The notes: generated by a model from the letters alone, not told the origin. Positions 6,812 to 19,490 are shown, counted from the first letter of the stretch. The stretch: 64,000 bases of DNA from Duganella flavida (GCF_009857445.1 NZ_WWCN01000009.1:186001-250000), one strand, 5' to 3'. Numbers and translations: made by a program.

Positions 6812-9526
6812 ATGAGTGGTAAGCGCGTGGCAGTAATTAGCTTGGGAGGCGCGCTGGCGCTGGGTTGTTTGACGGCGTCGGCGGCACCCACGCTCGCTGA
6901 TTGCGATGGCGCGTTTGCCACCTCGCTGCACGCTGCGCCGGCCGTTGAGGCGCATGCTTACTGGCTCAATCGACAGCTGATCAAGTGGCCGGGGGCAAAT
7001 GCTGCCGGCGGCGTGTTCAAGCTTTACTACTCCGCCACCGCGCAATTGCAGGCGGCGCAGGGCTCTCGCGTGAGCGGCGCTGATGGTGCGATCGCGTTGT
7101 CGCGCTTTGATGGCAGCGTGCCTGCTGATGTTGCGCAGCGTTTCAAGTTTGTCGGCAATGGCGAGGTGCTGGCCGTCGCGAAGGCTGATGCGGCGCGTGT
7201 GCCAGCGGCGCTGCAGCAGCAGGTGCTGCTTGTGCTGGAAGCGGAAGACGGCACGATCCGCGATGCTACCGCCTTGCAGCTTGCAGGTGCGCTGGATGAC
7301 ATCTACGCCAGCGCCGCCAAGTCCGATGATCTCGGCATCACCGTCGGCGTGCGCGATGTGGCCTTCAAACTGTGGTCGCCTACCGCGCAGAACGTCGCGC
7401 TGTGTACCTATGCTAGCGGCACCAGCAAAGCCGCCGCCATCACACCAATGACGCGCGACGACAGCACCGGCATCTGGTCCGCACGTGCGGGCGGTGCTTA
7501 TTATCAGTATCTGGTTGACGTGGTCACGCCAAGTGCGGGCCTGGTGCGCAACTTGGTCACGGACCCCTATTCCATCAGCCTTACTACCGATTCCAAGCGC
7601 AGCTACATCGCTGACCTGAGCGCTGCAAAACTCAAGCCTGCTGGCTGGGATAAGACGCCTGCGCCAAAGAAGGTCGCCGCGCAAACCGACATGACGGTCT
7701 ACGAACTGCACGTGCGCGATTTCTCGATCAACGACAGCACGGTCAGCACAGCGCATCGCGGCAAATATGCAGCGTTCGCGGAATCGAAATCGAACGGCAT
7801 GAAGCATCTCGCCGCGCTGAGTAAAGCCGGCATGACCGACATCCACCTGCTGCCCGTCTACGACATCGGCAGCGTGCCGGAACAAGGCTGCGTCACGCCG
7901 TACATTCCCGCCGCCGCACCAGACAGCGAAGAACAGCAAGCCGCCGTAGCAAAGGTCAAAGCCGTAGACTGCTACAACTGGGGCTATGACCCATTCCACT
8001 ACAACGCGCCGGAAGGCAGCTACAGCAGCGATCCCGCCGATGGCGCCAAACGCATCGTCGAGTTCCGCCAGATGGTGCAAGCGTTGCACAAAACCGGCCT
8101 GCGCGTCGGCATGGACGTGGTCTACAACCACACCTTCATCGCCGGCCAAAACGAAAAGTCAGTACTGGACCGCGTGGTGCCGGGCTACTACCATCGCCTC
8201 AACGCCAAGGGCGGTATCGAACGCTCCACCTGCTGCGACAACACCGCCACCGAAAACCTCATGATGGGCAAGCTGCTGGTGGACTCGGTCGCGCTGTGGA
8301 CCAAGCAATACAAGATCGATTCCTTCCGCTTCGACCTGATGGGCCACCAGCCGCGCGCCGTGATGGAGCAGCTGCAAGCGCGCATCGGCAAGCAGATTAA
8401 CCTGATCGGCGAAGGCTGGAACTTCGGCGAAGTGGCCGATGGCGCACGCTTCGTGCAAGCTTCGCAGCTGTCGCTGAACGGTACCGGCATCGGCACCTTC
8501 AGCGACCGTGGGCGCGACGCAGTACGAGGCGGCGGCGCAGGCGACAGCGGCACGCAGCTCATCTCGCAGCAAGGCTACATCAACGGTTTGGTCTACGACG
8601 CCAACGAGCAGGCGGGCCAGCGTCCGGTCGCTGACCTGCTGCACGCCTCCGACATGGTAAAAGTGGGCCTGGCCGGCACCATCCGCAACTACCCGCTGAC
8701 CATCGCCGACGGCCGCACCGTCGCGCTGCAGGACATCGTCTACGGCGGCAACCAGCCCGCTGGTTATGCCAGCGAACCAGGTGAAACCGTCAACTACGTC
8801 GAGAACCACGATAACCAGACGCTGTACGACATCAACGCTTTCAAGCTGCCGCAAGCCACCACCGCGCGCGAACGCGCGCAAGTGCAGATGCTGGGCGCCG
8901 CCATCAACGCCTTCAGCCAGGGCGTGGCTTACTTCCACGCGGGCTTCGATATCCTGCGTTCCAAATCGCTGGACCGCAACAGCTTTGAATCTGGCGACTG
9001 GTTCAATCGACTGGACTGGAGCTACCAGGATAACTACTACGGCACCGGCCTGCCGCCTGCAGAAGACAATGGCAAGGATTACGCGCTAATCAAGCCACTG
9101 CTGCGCAATGCGAGCATCAAACCTGCACCGGCGGACATTGCCTACGCGCGCGACGCCTTCCGCGACCTGCTGTCCATCCGCTCCAGCAGCACCTTGTTCC
9201 GCCTGCGCAGCGCAGAAGATATCAAGCAGCGCCTGCGCTTCTTCAATACCGGCCCGTCGCAAGTGCCCACCGTGATCGCCGCCCACATCGACGGCAACGG
9301 TTACCAAGGCGCGCGTTTCAAATCGATCACTTACCTGATCAACGTCGACAAAGTCGCCCAGCGCATCACTATCGGGGAAGAAAAAGGCCGCAATTATCAG
9401 CTGCATCCTGTCCACACCAGCATGGCCGCAGCGGACAAACGCGTGGCCTCGGAAGCCAAGTACGACAAAAACACCGGAACCTACAGCATCCCTGCACGCA
9501 GCGCGGTCGTTTTCGTTGAAAATTAA
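6812..9526 (+). CDS. pulA: Secreted pullulanase-type alpha-1,6-glucosidase (GH13)
   Basis: About 904 residues. It hydrolyses alpha-1,6 branches in pullulan, amylopectin and limit dextrins outside the cytoplasm. A signal peptide (MSGKRVAVISLGGALALG, cleavage near TASAA) is followed by an N-terminal starch-binding-like region, a CBM48-type module (about 175-285, VAFKLWSPTAQNVAL), then the catalytic barrel and C-terminal beta domain. Conserved regions are MDVVYNHTF, SFRFDLMG (nucleophile Asp508), LIGEGWNFG (Glu534) and VENHDNQ (Asp667). Architecture and length match the PulA starch-type debranching family. The start is ATG 6812 with GGGAG 8 bases upstream; a longer frame opens at 6761. The next gene follows after 3 bases. 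Confidence 0.93.
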   Translation: MSGKRVAVISLGGALALGCLTASAAPTLADCDGAFATSLHAAPAVEAHAYWLNRQLIKWPGANAAGGVFKLYYSATAQLQAAQGSRVSGADGAIALSRFDGSVPADVAQRFKFVGNGEVLAVAKADAARVPAALQQQVLLVLEAEDGTIRDATALQLAGALDDIYASAAKSDDLGITVGVRDVAFKLWSPTAQNVALCTYASGTSKAAAITPMTRDDSTGIWSARAGGAYYQYLVDVVTPSAGLVRNLVTDPYSISLTTDSKRSYIADLSAAKLKPAGWDKTPAPKKVAAQTDMTVYELHVRDFSINDSTVSTAHRGKYAAFAESKSNGMKHLAALSKAGMTDIHLLPVYDIGSVPEQGCVTPYIPAAAPDSEEQQAAVAKVKAVDCYNWGYDPFHYNAPEGSYSSDPADGAKRIVEFRQMVQALHKTGLRVGMDVVYNHTFIAGQNEKSVLDRVVPGYYHRLNAKGGIERSTCCDNTATENLMMGKLLVDSVALWTKQYKIDSFRFDLMGHQPRAVMEQLQARIGKQINLIGEGWNFGEVADGARFVQASQLSLNGTGIGTFSDRGRDAVRGGGAGDSGTQLISQQGYINGLVYDANEQAGQRPVADLLHASDMVKVGLAGTIRNYPLTIADGRTVALQDIVYGGNQPAGYASEPGETVNYVENHDNQTLYDINAFKLPQATTARERAQVQMLGAAINAFSQGVAYFHAGFDILRSKSLDRNSFESGDWFNRLDWSYQDNYYGTGLPPAEDNGKDYALIKPLLRNASIKPAPADIAYARDAFRDLLSIRSSSTLFRLRSAEDIKQRLRFFNTGPSQVPTVIAAHIDGNGYQGARFKSITYLINVDKVAQRITIGEEKGRNYQLHPVHTSMAAADKRVASEAKYDKNTGTYSIPARSAVVFVEN

Positions 9527-9529
9527 TGG

Positions 9530-9883
9530 ATGCGAAAATCACTCATCCTGATCCTGATCCTGCTTTTGCTCAGCGCGTGCGGCGGCGGTAACTACACGCC
9601 GCAGGCCAACCGCGCGCCGGTAGCCAACGCCGGCCCGGCGCAGACCGTGGCCACCGGCACCTCGATCAAGCTGGCGGGCAGCGGCACGGATGCCGACCAG
9701 GACATCGTCCTGTATTCGTGGACGCTGGCCAAACCCGCCGGCAGCACCGCCACACTGCTCAACTACCACGTCGCCACGCCGACCTTCTTTGCCGACCTTC
9801 CCGGCCAATACGTCGCCACGCTGATCGTCAACGACGGCACGCTCGATAGCGCGCCGTCTTCGGTCACCATCACCGCGCAATAA
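9530..9883 (+). CDS. Small lipoprotein with PKD-like domain
   Basis: A 117-residue predicted lipoprotein. The lipobox LLSAC gives a mature Cys near position 17, followed by one PKD/REJ-type beta-sandwich: NRAPVANAGPAQTVATG opens the fold, DADQDIVLYSWTL and YVATLIVNDG are the characteristic strands. Such domains occur in surface proteins that contact polysaccharide. It starts 3 bases after the pullulanase stop, so the two are almost certainly co-transcribed and it may help hold or present substrate or enzyme at the outer membrane. The specific role is not known. Confidence 0.8.
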   Translation: MRKSLILILILLLLSACGGGNYTPQANRAPVANAGPAQTVATGTSIKLAGSGTDADQDIVLYSWTLAKPAGSTATLLNYHVATPTFFADLPGQYVATLIVNDGTLDSAPSSVTITAQ

Positions 9884-9910
9884 AAAGAATAAACAAGCGC
9901 GAATTACTTC

Positions 9911-9923
9911 GTTGTCTGACAAC
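9911..9923. promoter_or_regulatory. Palindrome GTTGTCTGACAAC before pectate lyase gene
   Basis: A 13-bp perfect inverted repeat (GTTGTC/GACAAC around a central T) lies 50 bases upstream of the pectate lyase start. No T-run follows, so an operator is more likely than a terminator. It does not match the HexR-type motif, which suggests separate control of the pectate lyase. The regulator is unknown. Confidence 0.4.
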
Positions 9924-9973
9924 TTAGCCTCCTTTACAGTCCCCACTCCCCAAGGACTACAACAGGAGCAAGT

Positions 9974-11614
9974 ATGAGCATGTGGCACAAGGCCGCCGCG
10001 TTGTCGGCGCTCGCGCTGACGTCTGGCGTACACGCAGCAACCTACTATGTCGCACCGGGCGGCAACGATGGCAATGCGGGCACCGTCGCCGCGCCGTGGA
10101 AGTCCATCGCCAAGGCGCAAATTGTCGCTGCGCCGGGCGATACCATCTACTTCCGTGGCGGCGATTACGTCTACACCGCATCGATCAACGCCTGCGCCAG
10201 CAAGACCGACGTAGTGGCCGCCATCACGCTGGACAAGAGCGGCGAACCGGATAAGCCGATACGCTACTGGGCCTATCCGGGCGAGACGCCAGTGTTCGAC
10301 TTCTCGCCGATCAAGGACAACTGCCGCGTGAAAGGCTTCAACATCACCGCCAACTACCTGCACCTGAAAGGCCTTGAACTGAAAGGCGCGCCGCAGCAGC
10401 CGGACAATCTGCTGAATAACGAATCATGGGGTATCTGGATCAAGGGCAGCAACAACATCTTCGAGCAGCTCAACACCCACCACCACATGGGGCCTGGCTT
10501 CTTCCTCTCGAACGGCAGCTATAACCTGGTGCTCAATGTCGACTCGCACCACAACTACGACCCGTACAGCAAATCCGGCGCAGGCCAGAACGCCGACGGT
10601 TTCGGCGCCCACATCAAGGCCGGCAATCCGGGCAATGTATTCCGCGGCTGCCGCGCGTGGTCCAACACGGACGACGGCTATGACCTGATTAACGCCTACT
10701 CGCCGGTGCTGATCGAGAATTCGTGGGCCTGGCTGCATGGCTACTACCCCGGCACCACTACCTCCATCCCGGCGGGGAATGGCAACGGCTTCAAGGTGGG
10801 CGGCTACAGCGGCGTGTACCAGCCGAATGCACCGGTGCACACGGTGCGCTTCTCGGCCGCGTTCAAGAACAAGGCCAATGGCTTCTATGCCAATCACCAT
10901 CCAGTCGCCAACCAGTACTACAACAACACCAGCGCGCGCAATGGGGCCGGCTTCAATATGCTCGGCATTGACGCCAGCAACGCTGCCATTTCGCTCGGCA
11001 CTGTGCGCAACAACCTCGCGTTTGAAAACACGCCGGTCGCCAATGCAGCGGGGGCGGATGTCGTCAACAATAGCTGGAACCTGCCGGTGAGCGTGACGGC
11101 AGCGGACTTCCAGAGCGTCTCCACGGATGGCTGGGATGCACCACGCCTGCCCGATGGCAGCCTGCCAGTACTGCCTTTCCTGCGTTTGGTAGCAGGCAGC
11201 GATTTGATCGACAAGGGTGTGAATCTCGGCCTGCCGTTCACCGGCGCCGCGCCGGATCTGGGCGCGTTTGAAGGCAGCACACCAGTCACCTTGTACAGCG
11301 ACGTGACGGCCAGTGTGAAAATCGTGCAATCCGGCCTGACGGTAGATCGCACCACGCAGAAGACCAAGGGCACGATTACCTTCACCAATAACTCGAACGC
11401 CATCATCAACGGCAGCCTGCTGTTCCGCGCAGATTACCTGACCGACGGCGTCACGCTCGATAACCAGAGCGGCACGCAAGGCGGTGCGCCAACGCTGGTG
11501 CTGCCGGTGGCCGCGCTGTCGCCGGGCCAGAGCACAACGATCACTACCATCTTCGCCAACCCTCAGCGCTTGAGCGTGGGCTACCTGCCCAAGCTGTTCG
11601 CCGGCACGCCATAA
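9974..11614 (+). CDS. Secreted PL9-family pectate lyase
   Basis: A 546-residue secreted right-handed beta-helix protein. The signal peptide ends at GVHAA. The next segment (TYYVAPGGNDGNAGTVAAPW) is the usual start of this fold. Calcium and catalytic features of polysaccharide lyase family 9 are visible: Asp208 in NADGFGAH, Asp233/Asp234/Asp237 in TDDGYD, and Lys274 in GNGFKVGG, close to the positions known in the PL9 structure Pel9A. It should cleave polygalacturonate by beta-elimination. Residues about 430-546 form an extra beta-sandwich-like tail. ATG 9974 has AGGAG 5 bases upstream. It is the only pectin gene in an otherwise starch-directed locus. Confidence 0.88.
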   Translation: MSMWHKAAALSALALTSGVHAATYYVAPGGNDGNAGTVAAPWKSIAKAQIVAAPGDTIYFRGGDYVYTASINACASKTDVVAAITLDKSGEPDKPIRYWAYPGETPVFDFSPIKDNCRVKGFNITANYLHLKGLELKGAPQQPDNLLNNESWGIWIKGSNNIFEQLNTHHHMGPGFFLSNGSYNLVLNVDSHHNYDPYSKSGAGQNADGFGAHIKAGNPGNVFRGCRAWSNTDDGYDLINAYSPVLIENSWAWLHGYYPGTTTSIPAGNGNGFKVGGYSGVYQPNAPVHTVRFSAAFKNKANGFYANHHPVANQYYNNTSARNGAGFNMLGIDASNAAISLGTVRNNLAFENTPVANAAGADVVNNSWNLPVSVTAADFQSVSTDGWDAPRLPDGSLPVLPFLRLVAGSDLIDKGVNLGLPFTGAAPDLGAFEGSTPVTLYSDVTASVKIVQSGLTVDRTTQKTKGTITFTNNSNAIINGSLLFRADYLTDGVTLDNQSGTQGGAPTLVLPVAALSPGQSTTITTIFANPQRLSVGYLPKLFAGTP

Positions 11615-11623
11615 GGAGACGCC

Positions 11624-12226
11624 ATGTCGATATTGAATAAACTGCTGGCGGCCATCGCCATCGCTTGCGCACTGGCCTGCAGTAGTGCGCAAGCAGCGTC
11701 GCAAAACTATCATGTGACGGTCGATACCGGCTCGCTAGCCGGGCAGGAAGGTTATCTGGATTTCCTGTTCCTCGGGCTGGCCAATGCTGCGCCGGTGCAG
11801 GCGCAGTTATCCAACTTCTCGGGCGATTTCACTGCGCAGAGCTTCGCGATTGGCCAGGCGGCAGGTAGCATTAATACGCTGCTCGCCATCGGCAACGGCG
11901 ATGCGTGGAATGAGTTTGGACAGTGGGCTAAGCTGGGTGGCAAGCTGTCGTTCGACGTGCGCTTCAACTTTGACGGACTGGATGGCGCGGGCACCACGCT
12001 GTCGGTGGCGCTGCTAGATGCAGGCCTGAACTACCTGGGCACAAACAGCGATGCGGTGACCTTCTCGCTGCTGCCCGGTAGTGATGCTGCGGTCAGCACC
12101 GACGATGCAATTGCCACCGTCAGCGCCGTGCCGGAACCTGCCACCTGGCTGATGCTGGCGGCAGGTGTGCTGCTGGTGCTTAGTCTTGGCCGATCAGCAC
12201 TACCGCGTTCTTCGTACCAAAGTTGA
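11624..12226 (+). CDS. PEP-CTERM sorting-domain protein
   Basis: A 200-residue exported protein. It has an N-terminal signal peptide (cleavage near SAQAA), a beta-rich body (about 25-165, NF038129-like, without known enzymatic motif), and a C-terminal PEP-CTERM tag: VPEPATWLMLAAG, a hydrophobic stretch, then a basic end GRSALPRSSYQS. Such tags are recognised by exosortase (EpsH/XrtA), whose gene is not in this window. AAGGAG lies 6 bases before the ATG, and the pectate lyase ends 9 bases upstream, so they form one unit. Its last 47 bases overlap the 3' end of the convergent amylase gene. Confidence 0.85.
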   Translation: MSILNKLLAAIAIACALACSSAQAASQNYHVTVDTGSLAGQEGYLDFLFLGLANAAPVQAQLSNFSGDFTAQSFAIGQAAGSINTLLAIGNGDAWNEFGQWAKLGGKLSFDVRFNFDGLDGAGTTLSVALLDAGLNYLGTNSDAVTFSLLPGSDAAVSTDDAIATVSAVPEPATWLMLAAGVLLVLSLGRSALPRSSYQS

Positions 12227-13838
12227 CGCTACCGCCCCTCACTACAGCGGTTTTGCCGCTGTAGTAGTCCTTCACCTTCTGGCCGTCAGCAAACACGCCA
12301 CCCAGCTTGATGGTGGTTGACTTGTTGGTCGGCAGGTCCAGCGCCACCACTACTTTGTCGCGCAGGCCGTTCTTGTCGTAGGTACGCTTGAAGACGTAAG
12401 GCTTGGCCGACAGCTGCTGATGCACGCCCGCGCCTACCGCCACGTGAGCTTTGCGGAACAGGCCCAGTTTCGCCCAGTGTGCGCGTACGTCGGCGATCTT
12501 GTAGCCGTCGCGCGCCACATTCTGCTCCAGCTCATTCCAGTTCATGAAGGAACGCAGCTTGGCGTCGCCGGTCGCTTCGGCGATATCCAGTTTGCGCGCG
12601 GTTTCGTCGCCGTAGTAAATCTGTGCCGCGCCGGGCGCCAGCAGCAGCTTGTTGGCACTTTCGAAAGGCTTCTGGCGCGAGGCGTCGAACGGCGCACCAT
12701 CGTCATGCGAATCGAGATAGTTCAACACCGAGTAGCCGTCCAGCGGGCCGCCGTGCATGGCGTTGGAATAGCTGCTGAAGATCGCCTCGTAGTCCTTCTT
12801 CGCATCATGCACCAAGCCGAAGTTGATCATGCTGTTGAAGTTGGACTGGTAGTAGTTGACGTACGAACCGCCGCCCAGGTGATGCGACTGCCCTTCCGCG
12901 ATGTTGTAGTTGTAGACTTCCGCCGTGCTGTAAAACTTGTCGTCGCTGAGCTTCTTGCTGGGATTAGCCTTCTTCCAGTCTTCGAATGCGATGGCGGATT
13001 CTTTCAGCAGCTCTTTCCACACCTTGGCTTCCACGTGCTTGACGGTGTCGGCACGGAAGCCGTCCACGCCGTACTTGCGGATCCAGTCGGTATGCCACTT
13101 GATCAAGTAATAGCGCGGTGCGCGCGGGTAGCCGGTGCGCGCGAAGAATTCGTTCAGGCTTTTGACCTCTTCCTCAAAGCGGCCTTCGCGCTGCCACTTC
13201 GCCATCAGGCGTTCCGGCAGTTCGACCGGCGTGTCGCTCTCGGTCAGGAAGTCCGGCAGGTTTTTCACCAGCGTGCATTCGATGTAAGTCTTGGCATCTT
13301 TATAGGTGCACTGCGGCGCGGTGCGTACCCAGTCTTTCGGCCAGACCGGATCACTATCCGTCACCGGGCCGGTGTGATTCATCACCACGTCCAGCAGCAC
13401 GCGGATGCCGTGGGCGTGCGCGACGTCCACCAGGTTGCGGAAATCGTTTTCGGTGCCGAGGTTCGCATCGACCGCAGTGAAGTCCGACGCCCAGTAGCCA
13501 TGGAAGCCATACGAACGACCGGTGCCTTCATCGGTGCCGTCGTGGATCTGCTCTACTGGCGGCGTCACCCAGATAACGTTCACGCCCAGCGAATCGAAAT
13601 AACCTTCGTTGATTTTATTGATGACACCTGCCAGATCGCCGCCCATGTAGCCGCGCAACGGCGCTGCGTCGGCGCGGCGGTCGTAGGCCAGGTCATTACC
13701 GTTAAAGGCGTTGCTGAAACGGTCCGTCAGCAGGAAATAGACTGTCGCGTTATCCCACAAAAATGGCTTGGGCTTTTCTGCCGCCACGGCGGTTGTCGTG
13801 CCCAGTGCAAGAGCCAATGCGAGTGTAGTCAATTTCAT
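12180..13838 (-). CDS. Secreted GH13 alpha-amylase (MalS-like)
   Basis: A 552-residue exported alpha-amylase. The signal peptide MKLTTLALALALGTTTAVAA is followed by a GH13 barrel with LLDVVMNHT, GFRADTVKH (nucleophile Asp264), YSTAEVYNY (acid/base Glu307) and YLDSHDDG (Asp379), and a short C-terminal beta domain. The GFRxDTxKH signature resembles E. coli periplasmic alpha-amylase MalS. It should cut internal alpha-1,4 bonds in the periplasm or outside. It is the third gene of a minus-strand unit (sugar carrier, pgm, amylase), 16 bases behind pgm, with AAGGAC as ribosome site. Confidence 0.92.
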   Translation of the reverse strand: MKLTTLALALALGTTTAVAAEKPKPFLWDNATVYFLLTDRFSNAFNGNDLAYDRRADAAPLRGYMGGDLAGVINKINEGYFDSLGVNVIWVTPPVEQIHDGTDEGTGRSYGFHGYWASDFTAVDANLGTENDFRNLVDVAHAHGIRVLLDVVMNHTGPVTDSDPVWPKDWVRTAPQCTYKDAKTYIECTLVKNLPDFLTESDTPVELPERLMAKWQREGRFEEEVKSLNEFFARTGYPRAPRYYLIKWHTDWIRKYGVDGFRADTVKHVEAKVWKELLKESAIAFEDWKKANPSKKLSDDKFYSTAEVYNYNIAEGQSHHLGGGSYVNYYQSNFNSMINFGLVHDAKKDYEAIFSSYSNAMHGGPLDGYSVLNYLDSHDDGAPFDASRQKPFESANKLLLAPGAAQIYYGDETARKLDIAEATGDAKLRSFMNWNELEQNVARDGYKIADVRAHWAKLGLFRKAHVAVGAGVHQQLSAKPYVFKRTYDKNGLRDKVVVALDLPTNKSTTIKLGGVFADGQKVKDYYSGKTAVVRGGSVNFGTKNAVVLIGQD

Positions 13839-13854
13839 GCTGTCGTCCTTATCG

Positions 13855-16858
<3,004 letters not shown>

Positions 16859-16882
16859 GCTACGCGTCCCGATTTTAAAATT

Positions 16883-16897
16883 TGTAGGAAAATAACA
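16883..16897. promoter_or_regulatory. HexR-type operator candidate before carrier-pgm-amylase unit
   Basis: TGTAGGAAAATAACA matches TGTARTnnnAYTACA at 10 of 12 positions and lies 24 bases upstream of the chosen start of the sugar carrier. The 169-bp gap also serves the divergent GH31 gene. A weaker match (TGTAAAATAACGATA, 16933-16947, 9 of 12) is nearby. Function is inferred from recurrence at this locus. Confidence 0.45.
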
Positions 16898-17027
16898 CGC
16901 CACCCAAAGCGTGTCAAACGAAAGAACTTCCTTGTAAAATAACGATAAAAAGCCTATTCAGAGGCTCCGCTATGATGTCAAATGTAGCCAAACAACAAAA
17001 TCCAAGACGACCACTGAGACCAAGTTC

Positions 17028-19478
17028 ATGACTATTAACTCCTTCGCAACACTGGCCGCCCTGACCCTGCTGGCTGGCCACGCCAACGCTCACGCATCCA
17101 GCCAAAGCACCGACCGCAAATTCGACGGCGTCACCCAGCGCGACGGCCATCTTGAAGTCCGCACCAGCGATGGCAGCTACCTGATCAAGCCCTACTCCAC
17201 CGGCATCGTCGAAACCACCTTCGTGCCGAAAGGCGAAGCGATCGATCCAGCATCGCACGCCGTGGTGCTGGCCCCGGCCGAGGTGAAAACCACCTTGAAG
17301 CAAAAAGCCGGCAGCTATGAATATGCCACATCCGGCATCGTCGTCACCATTACTAAAGCGCCTTTTAAAATCGCTTACGCCTACAAAGGCAAACCGCTGG
17401 TGGCGGAAAAGCGCGGCTACATCCATGTGAAAGACGATGTCGCCACCGGCAGCAAGGATATCAACAAGGGCGAAGCGCGCGAGCTGGAAGCCATCGAGTT
17501 CGCACTCGATAAGAACGAAGCCTTGTACGGCGCGGGTTCGCGCGCAGTCGGCATGGACCGCCGCGGCCATCGCTACACCTTGTACAACAAAGCCCATTAC
17601 GGCTATGGCGACCACTCGGAGCTGATGGGCTACACCATGCCGGTCGCGCTGTCGTCCAAGATGTACGCCATCCACTTCGACAATCCGCAAACCGGCTATC
17701 TCAATTTCGACAGCAAGAAGAACAACAGCCTGACGTATGAAGCCATCGGCGGCCGCAAGACGTATCAAGTGATCGCCGGCGATACGTGGGAAGACGTGAT
17801 CGGCAACTACACCAGCCTGACCGGCAAACAACCGCTGCCGCCGCGCTGGGCCTTCGGTAACTTCACCATGCGCTTCGGCTATCACAACGAGCAGGAAGCG
17901 CGCGACACCGTCAACAAATTCATCGCCGAAGATATTCCGCTCGATGGCATCGTGTTTGACTTGTACTGGTTCGGCAAAGAAGTCAAAGGCACGATGGGCA
18001 ACCTGGCCTGGGACAAGGATAGCTTCCCCAATCCGGAAGGCATGATCGCCGACTTCAAGTCCAAGGGCGTGCAGACCGTGGTGATTACAGAGCCGTTTGT
18101 AGTCGACACCTCCAAGCGCTGGCAGGAAGCCGTCGATAAAAAAGTGCTGGCCACCGGCCCGGATGGCAAACCGCTGGCGTATGACTTCTTCTTTGGCCAC
18201 ACCGGCTTGATCGATATCTTTAGCCCACAGGGCAAGAGCTGGTTCTGGGATATCTACAAAGGCCTGCGCCAGCAAGGCGTAACCGGTGTGTGGGGCGATC
18301 TGGGCGAGCCGGAAGTGCATCCGACTGCGGCGCGTCACGCCACTGGCACGGCGGACCAGGTGCACAACATCTACGGCCACCAGTGGGCGCGCCTTGTGGC
18401 AGAAGGCTATCAGCAGGACTTCCCGACCGAGCGCCCGTTCATCCTGATGCGCTCTGGTTATTCGGGCACGCAGCGCTACGGCATCATCCCGTGGTCGGGT
18501 GACGTGGATCGCGGCTGGGGCGGACTGCAATCGCAGCCTGAAATCTCGCTGCAAATGGGGATGCAGGGCGTAGGCTATATGCACTCGGACCTCGGTGGTT
18601 TCGCCAATCCGGTACTGGACAATGAGCTGTACACGCGCTGGCTGCAATACGGCGTGTTCCAGCCGGTGTTCCGTCCGCACGCGCAGGAGGAAGTGCCTTC
18701 CGAGCCGGTCTACCGCGACGACAAGACCAAGGCGCTGGCGCGTGATGCGGTGCGCCTGCGTTATAGCCTGCTGCCATACAACTACACGCTGGGCTTCGAC
18801 AACAACCAGCACGGCATGCCGCTGATGCGTCCCATGATTTACGAGGAACCGGGCAACGCCAAGGTACGCGCCATGTCGTCGACCTACTTGTGGGGCAAGG
18901 ACTTCCTCGTGACGCCGGTGCTGAAGCCAGGCCAGACGAAAGCCGATGTCTACTTCCCATCCCGCAGCGCGTGGTTCGACTTCTACACCGGCGAGCGCCA
19001 GGCCGGCGGGGCGACGCGTTCGATCGAACTGTCTGCCGACCACGTGCCGGTGTACGTGCGCGCCGGCGCCTTCATCCCGATGGCAAAGGTGGTACAGACC
19101 ACGCGCGACTACAACACCAAAAACATCGAGCTGCATTACTGGCACGATGCCTCGGTGCGCACCAGCGTCGGCAAGCTGTATGACGACGACGGCCTGACCG
19201 CGCAGGCCTACGAACAAGGCAAGTACGAGCTGCTGAACTTTACCAGCAAGCTGCAGGGCAAGGCCCTGTCGCTGCGCGTGGATTCGGAACTGGGCAAGCA
19301 GTACCAGCGTCCGGAGCGCAGCATCTCGCTCACCGTGCACACTGTAACTGCGCCGCCAGCCTCGGTGCGGGTGGACGGCAAAGTTGCGGTCTTCAGCTGG
19401 GATGAAAAAACCTTCCAGCTGACGGTTGAACTGCTGGCCAGCGATGCGGCCAGCCGCAGCATCGACATCACGCTGTAA
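17028..19478 (+). CDS. Secreted GH31 alpha-glucosidase / 4-alpha-glucosyltransferase
   Basis: An 816-residue exported family 31 enzyme. A signal peptide (cleavage near ANAHA) is followed by an N-terminal beta-sandwich (about 30-245), a catalytic barrel and two C-terminal beta domains. The nucleophile is Asp424 in GVWGDLGEPE and the acid/base Asp492 in WSGDVDRGWGG. The GDLGEPE form and the MRSGYSGTQRYG segment resemble oligosaccharide 4-alpha-glucosyltransferases of the Cellvibrio Agd31B type, so it may rearrange maltooligosaccharides as well as hydrolyse them. It is divergent from the sugar carrier, and is expected to act in the periplasm or on the surface. Confidence 0.9.
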   Translation: MTINSFATLAALTLLAGHANAHASSQSTDRKFDGVTQRDGHLEVRTSDGSYLIKPYSTGIVETTFVPKGEAIDPASHAVVLAPAEVKTTLKQKAGSYEYATSGIVVTITKAPFKIAYAYKGKPLVAEKRGYIHVKDDVATGSKDINKGEARELEAIEFALDKNEALYGAGSRAVGMDRRGHRYTLYNKAHYGYGDHSELMGYTMPVALSSKMYAIHFDNPQTGYLNFDSKKNNSLTYEAIGGRKTYQVIAGDTWEDVIGNYTSLTGKQPLPPRWAFGNFTMRFGYHNEQEARDTVNKFIAEDIPLDGIVFDLYWFGKEVKGTMGNLAWDKDSFPNPEGMIADFKSKGVQTVVITEPFVVDTSKRWQEAVDKKVLATGPDGKPLAYDFFFGHTGLIDIFSPQGKSWFWDIYKGLRQQGVTGVWGDLGEPEVHPTAARHATGTADQVHNIYGHQWARLVAEGYQQDFPTERPFILMRSGYSGTQRYGIIPWSGDVDRGWGGLQSQPEISLQMGMQGVGYMHSDLGGFANPVLDNELYTRWLQYGVFQPVFRPHAQEEVPSEPVYRDDKTKALARDAVRLRYSLLPYNYTLGFDNNQHGMPLMRPMIYEEPGNAKVRAMSSTYLWGKDFLVTPVLKPGQTKADVYFPSRSAWFDFYTGERQAGGATRSIELSADHVPVYVRAGAFIPMAKVVQTTRDYNTKNIELHYWHDASVRTSVGKLYDDDGLTAQAYEQGKYELLNFTSKLQGKALSLRVDSELGKQYQRPERSISLTVHTVTAPPASVRVDGKVAVFSWDEKTFQLTVELLASDAASRSIDITL

Positions 19479-19490
19479 TCAGCCTGGCCG

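Noticed and set aside
16859..16903. GTG start at 16903 for the sugar carrier
   Set aside because: The extra 15 residues do not look like a carrier N-terminus, and the stretch contains a HexR-type motif, so it is more likely 5' untranslated.
16933..16947. TGTAAAATAACGATA as a further HexR-type site
   Set aside because: Only 9 of 12 positions match and the arms are not symmetric; it was mentioned but not called as a separate operator.
16914..19340. An 808-codon open frame on the minus strand
   Set aside because: It is the antisense shadow of the GH31 gene, with no ribosome site or family motif.
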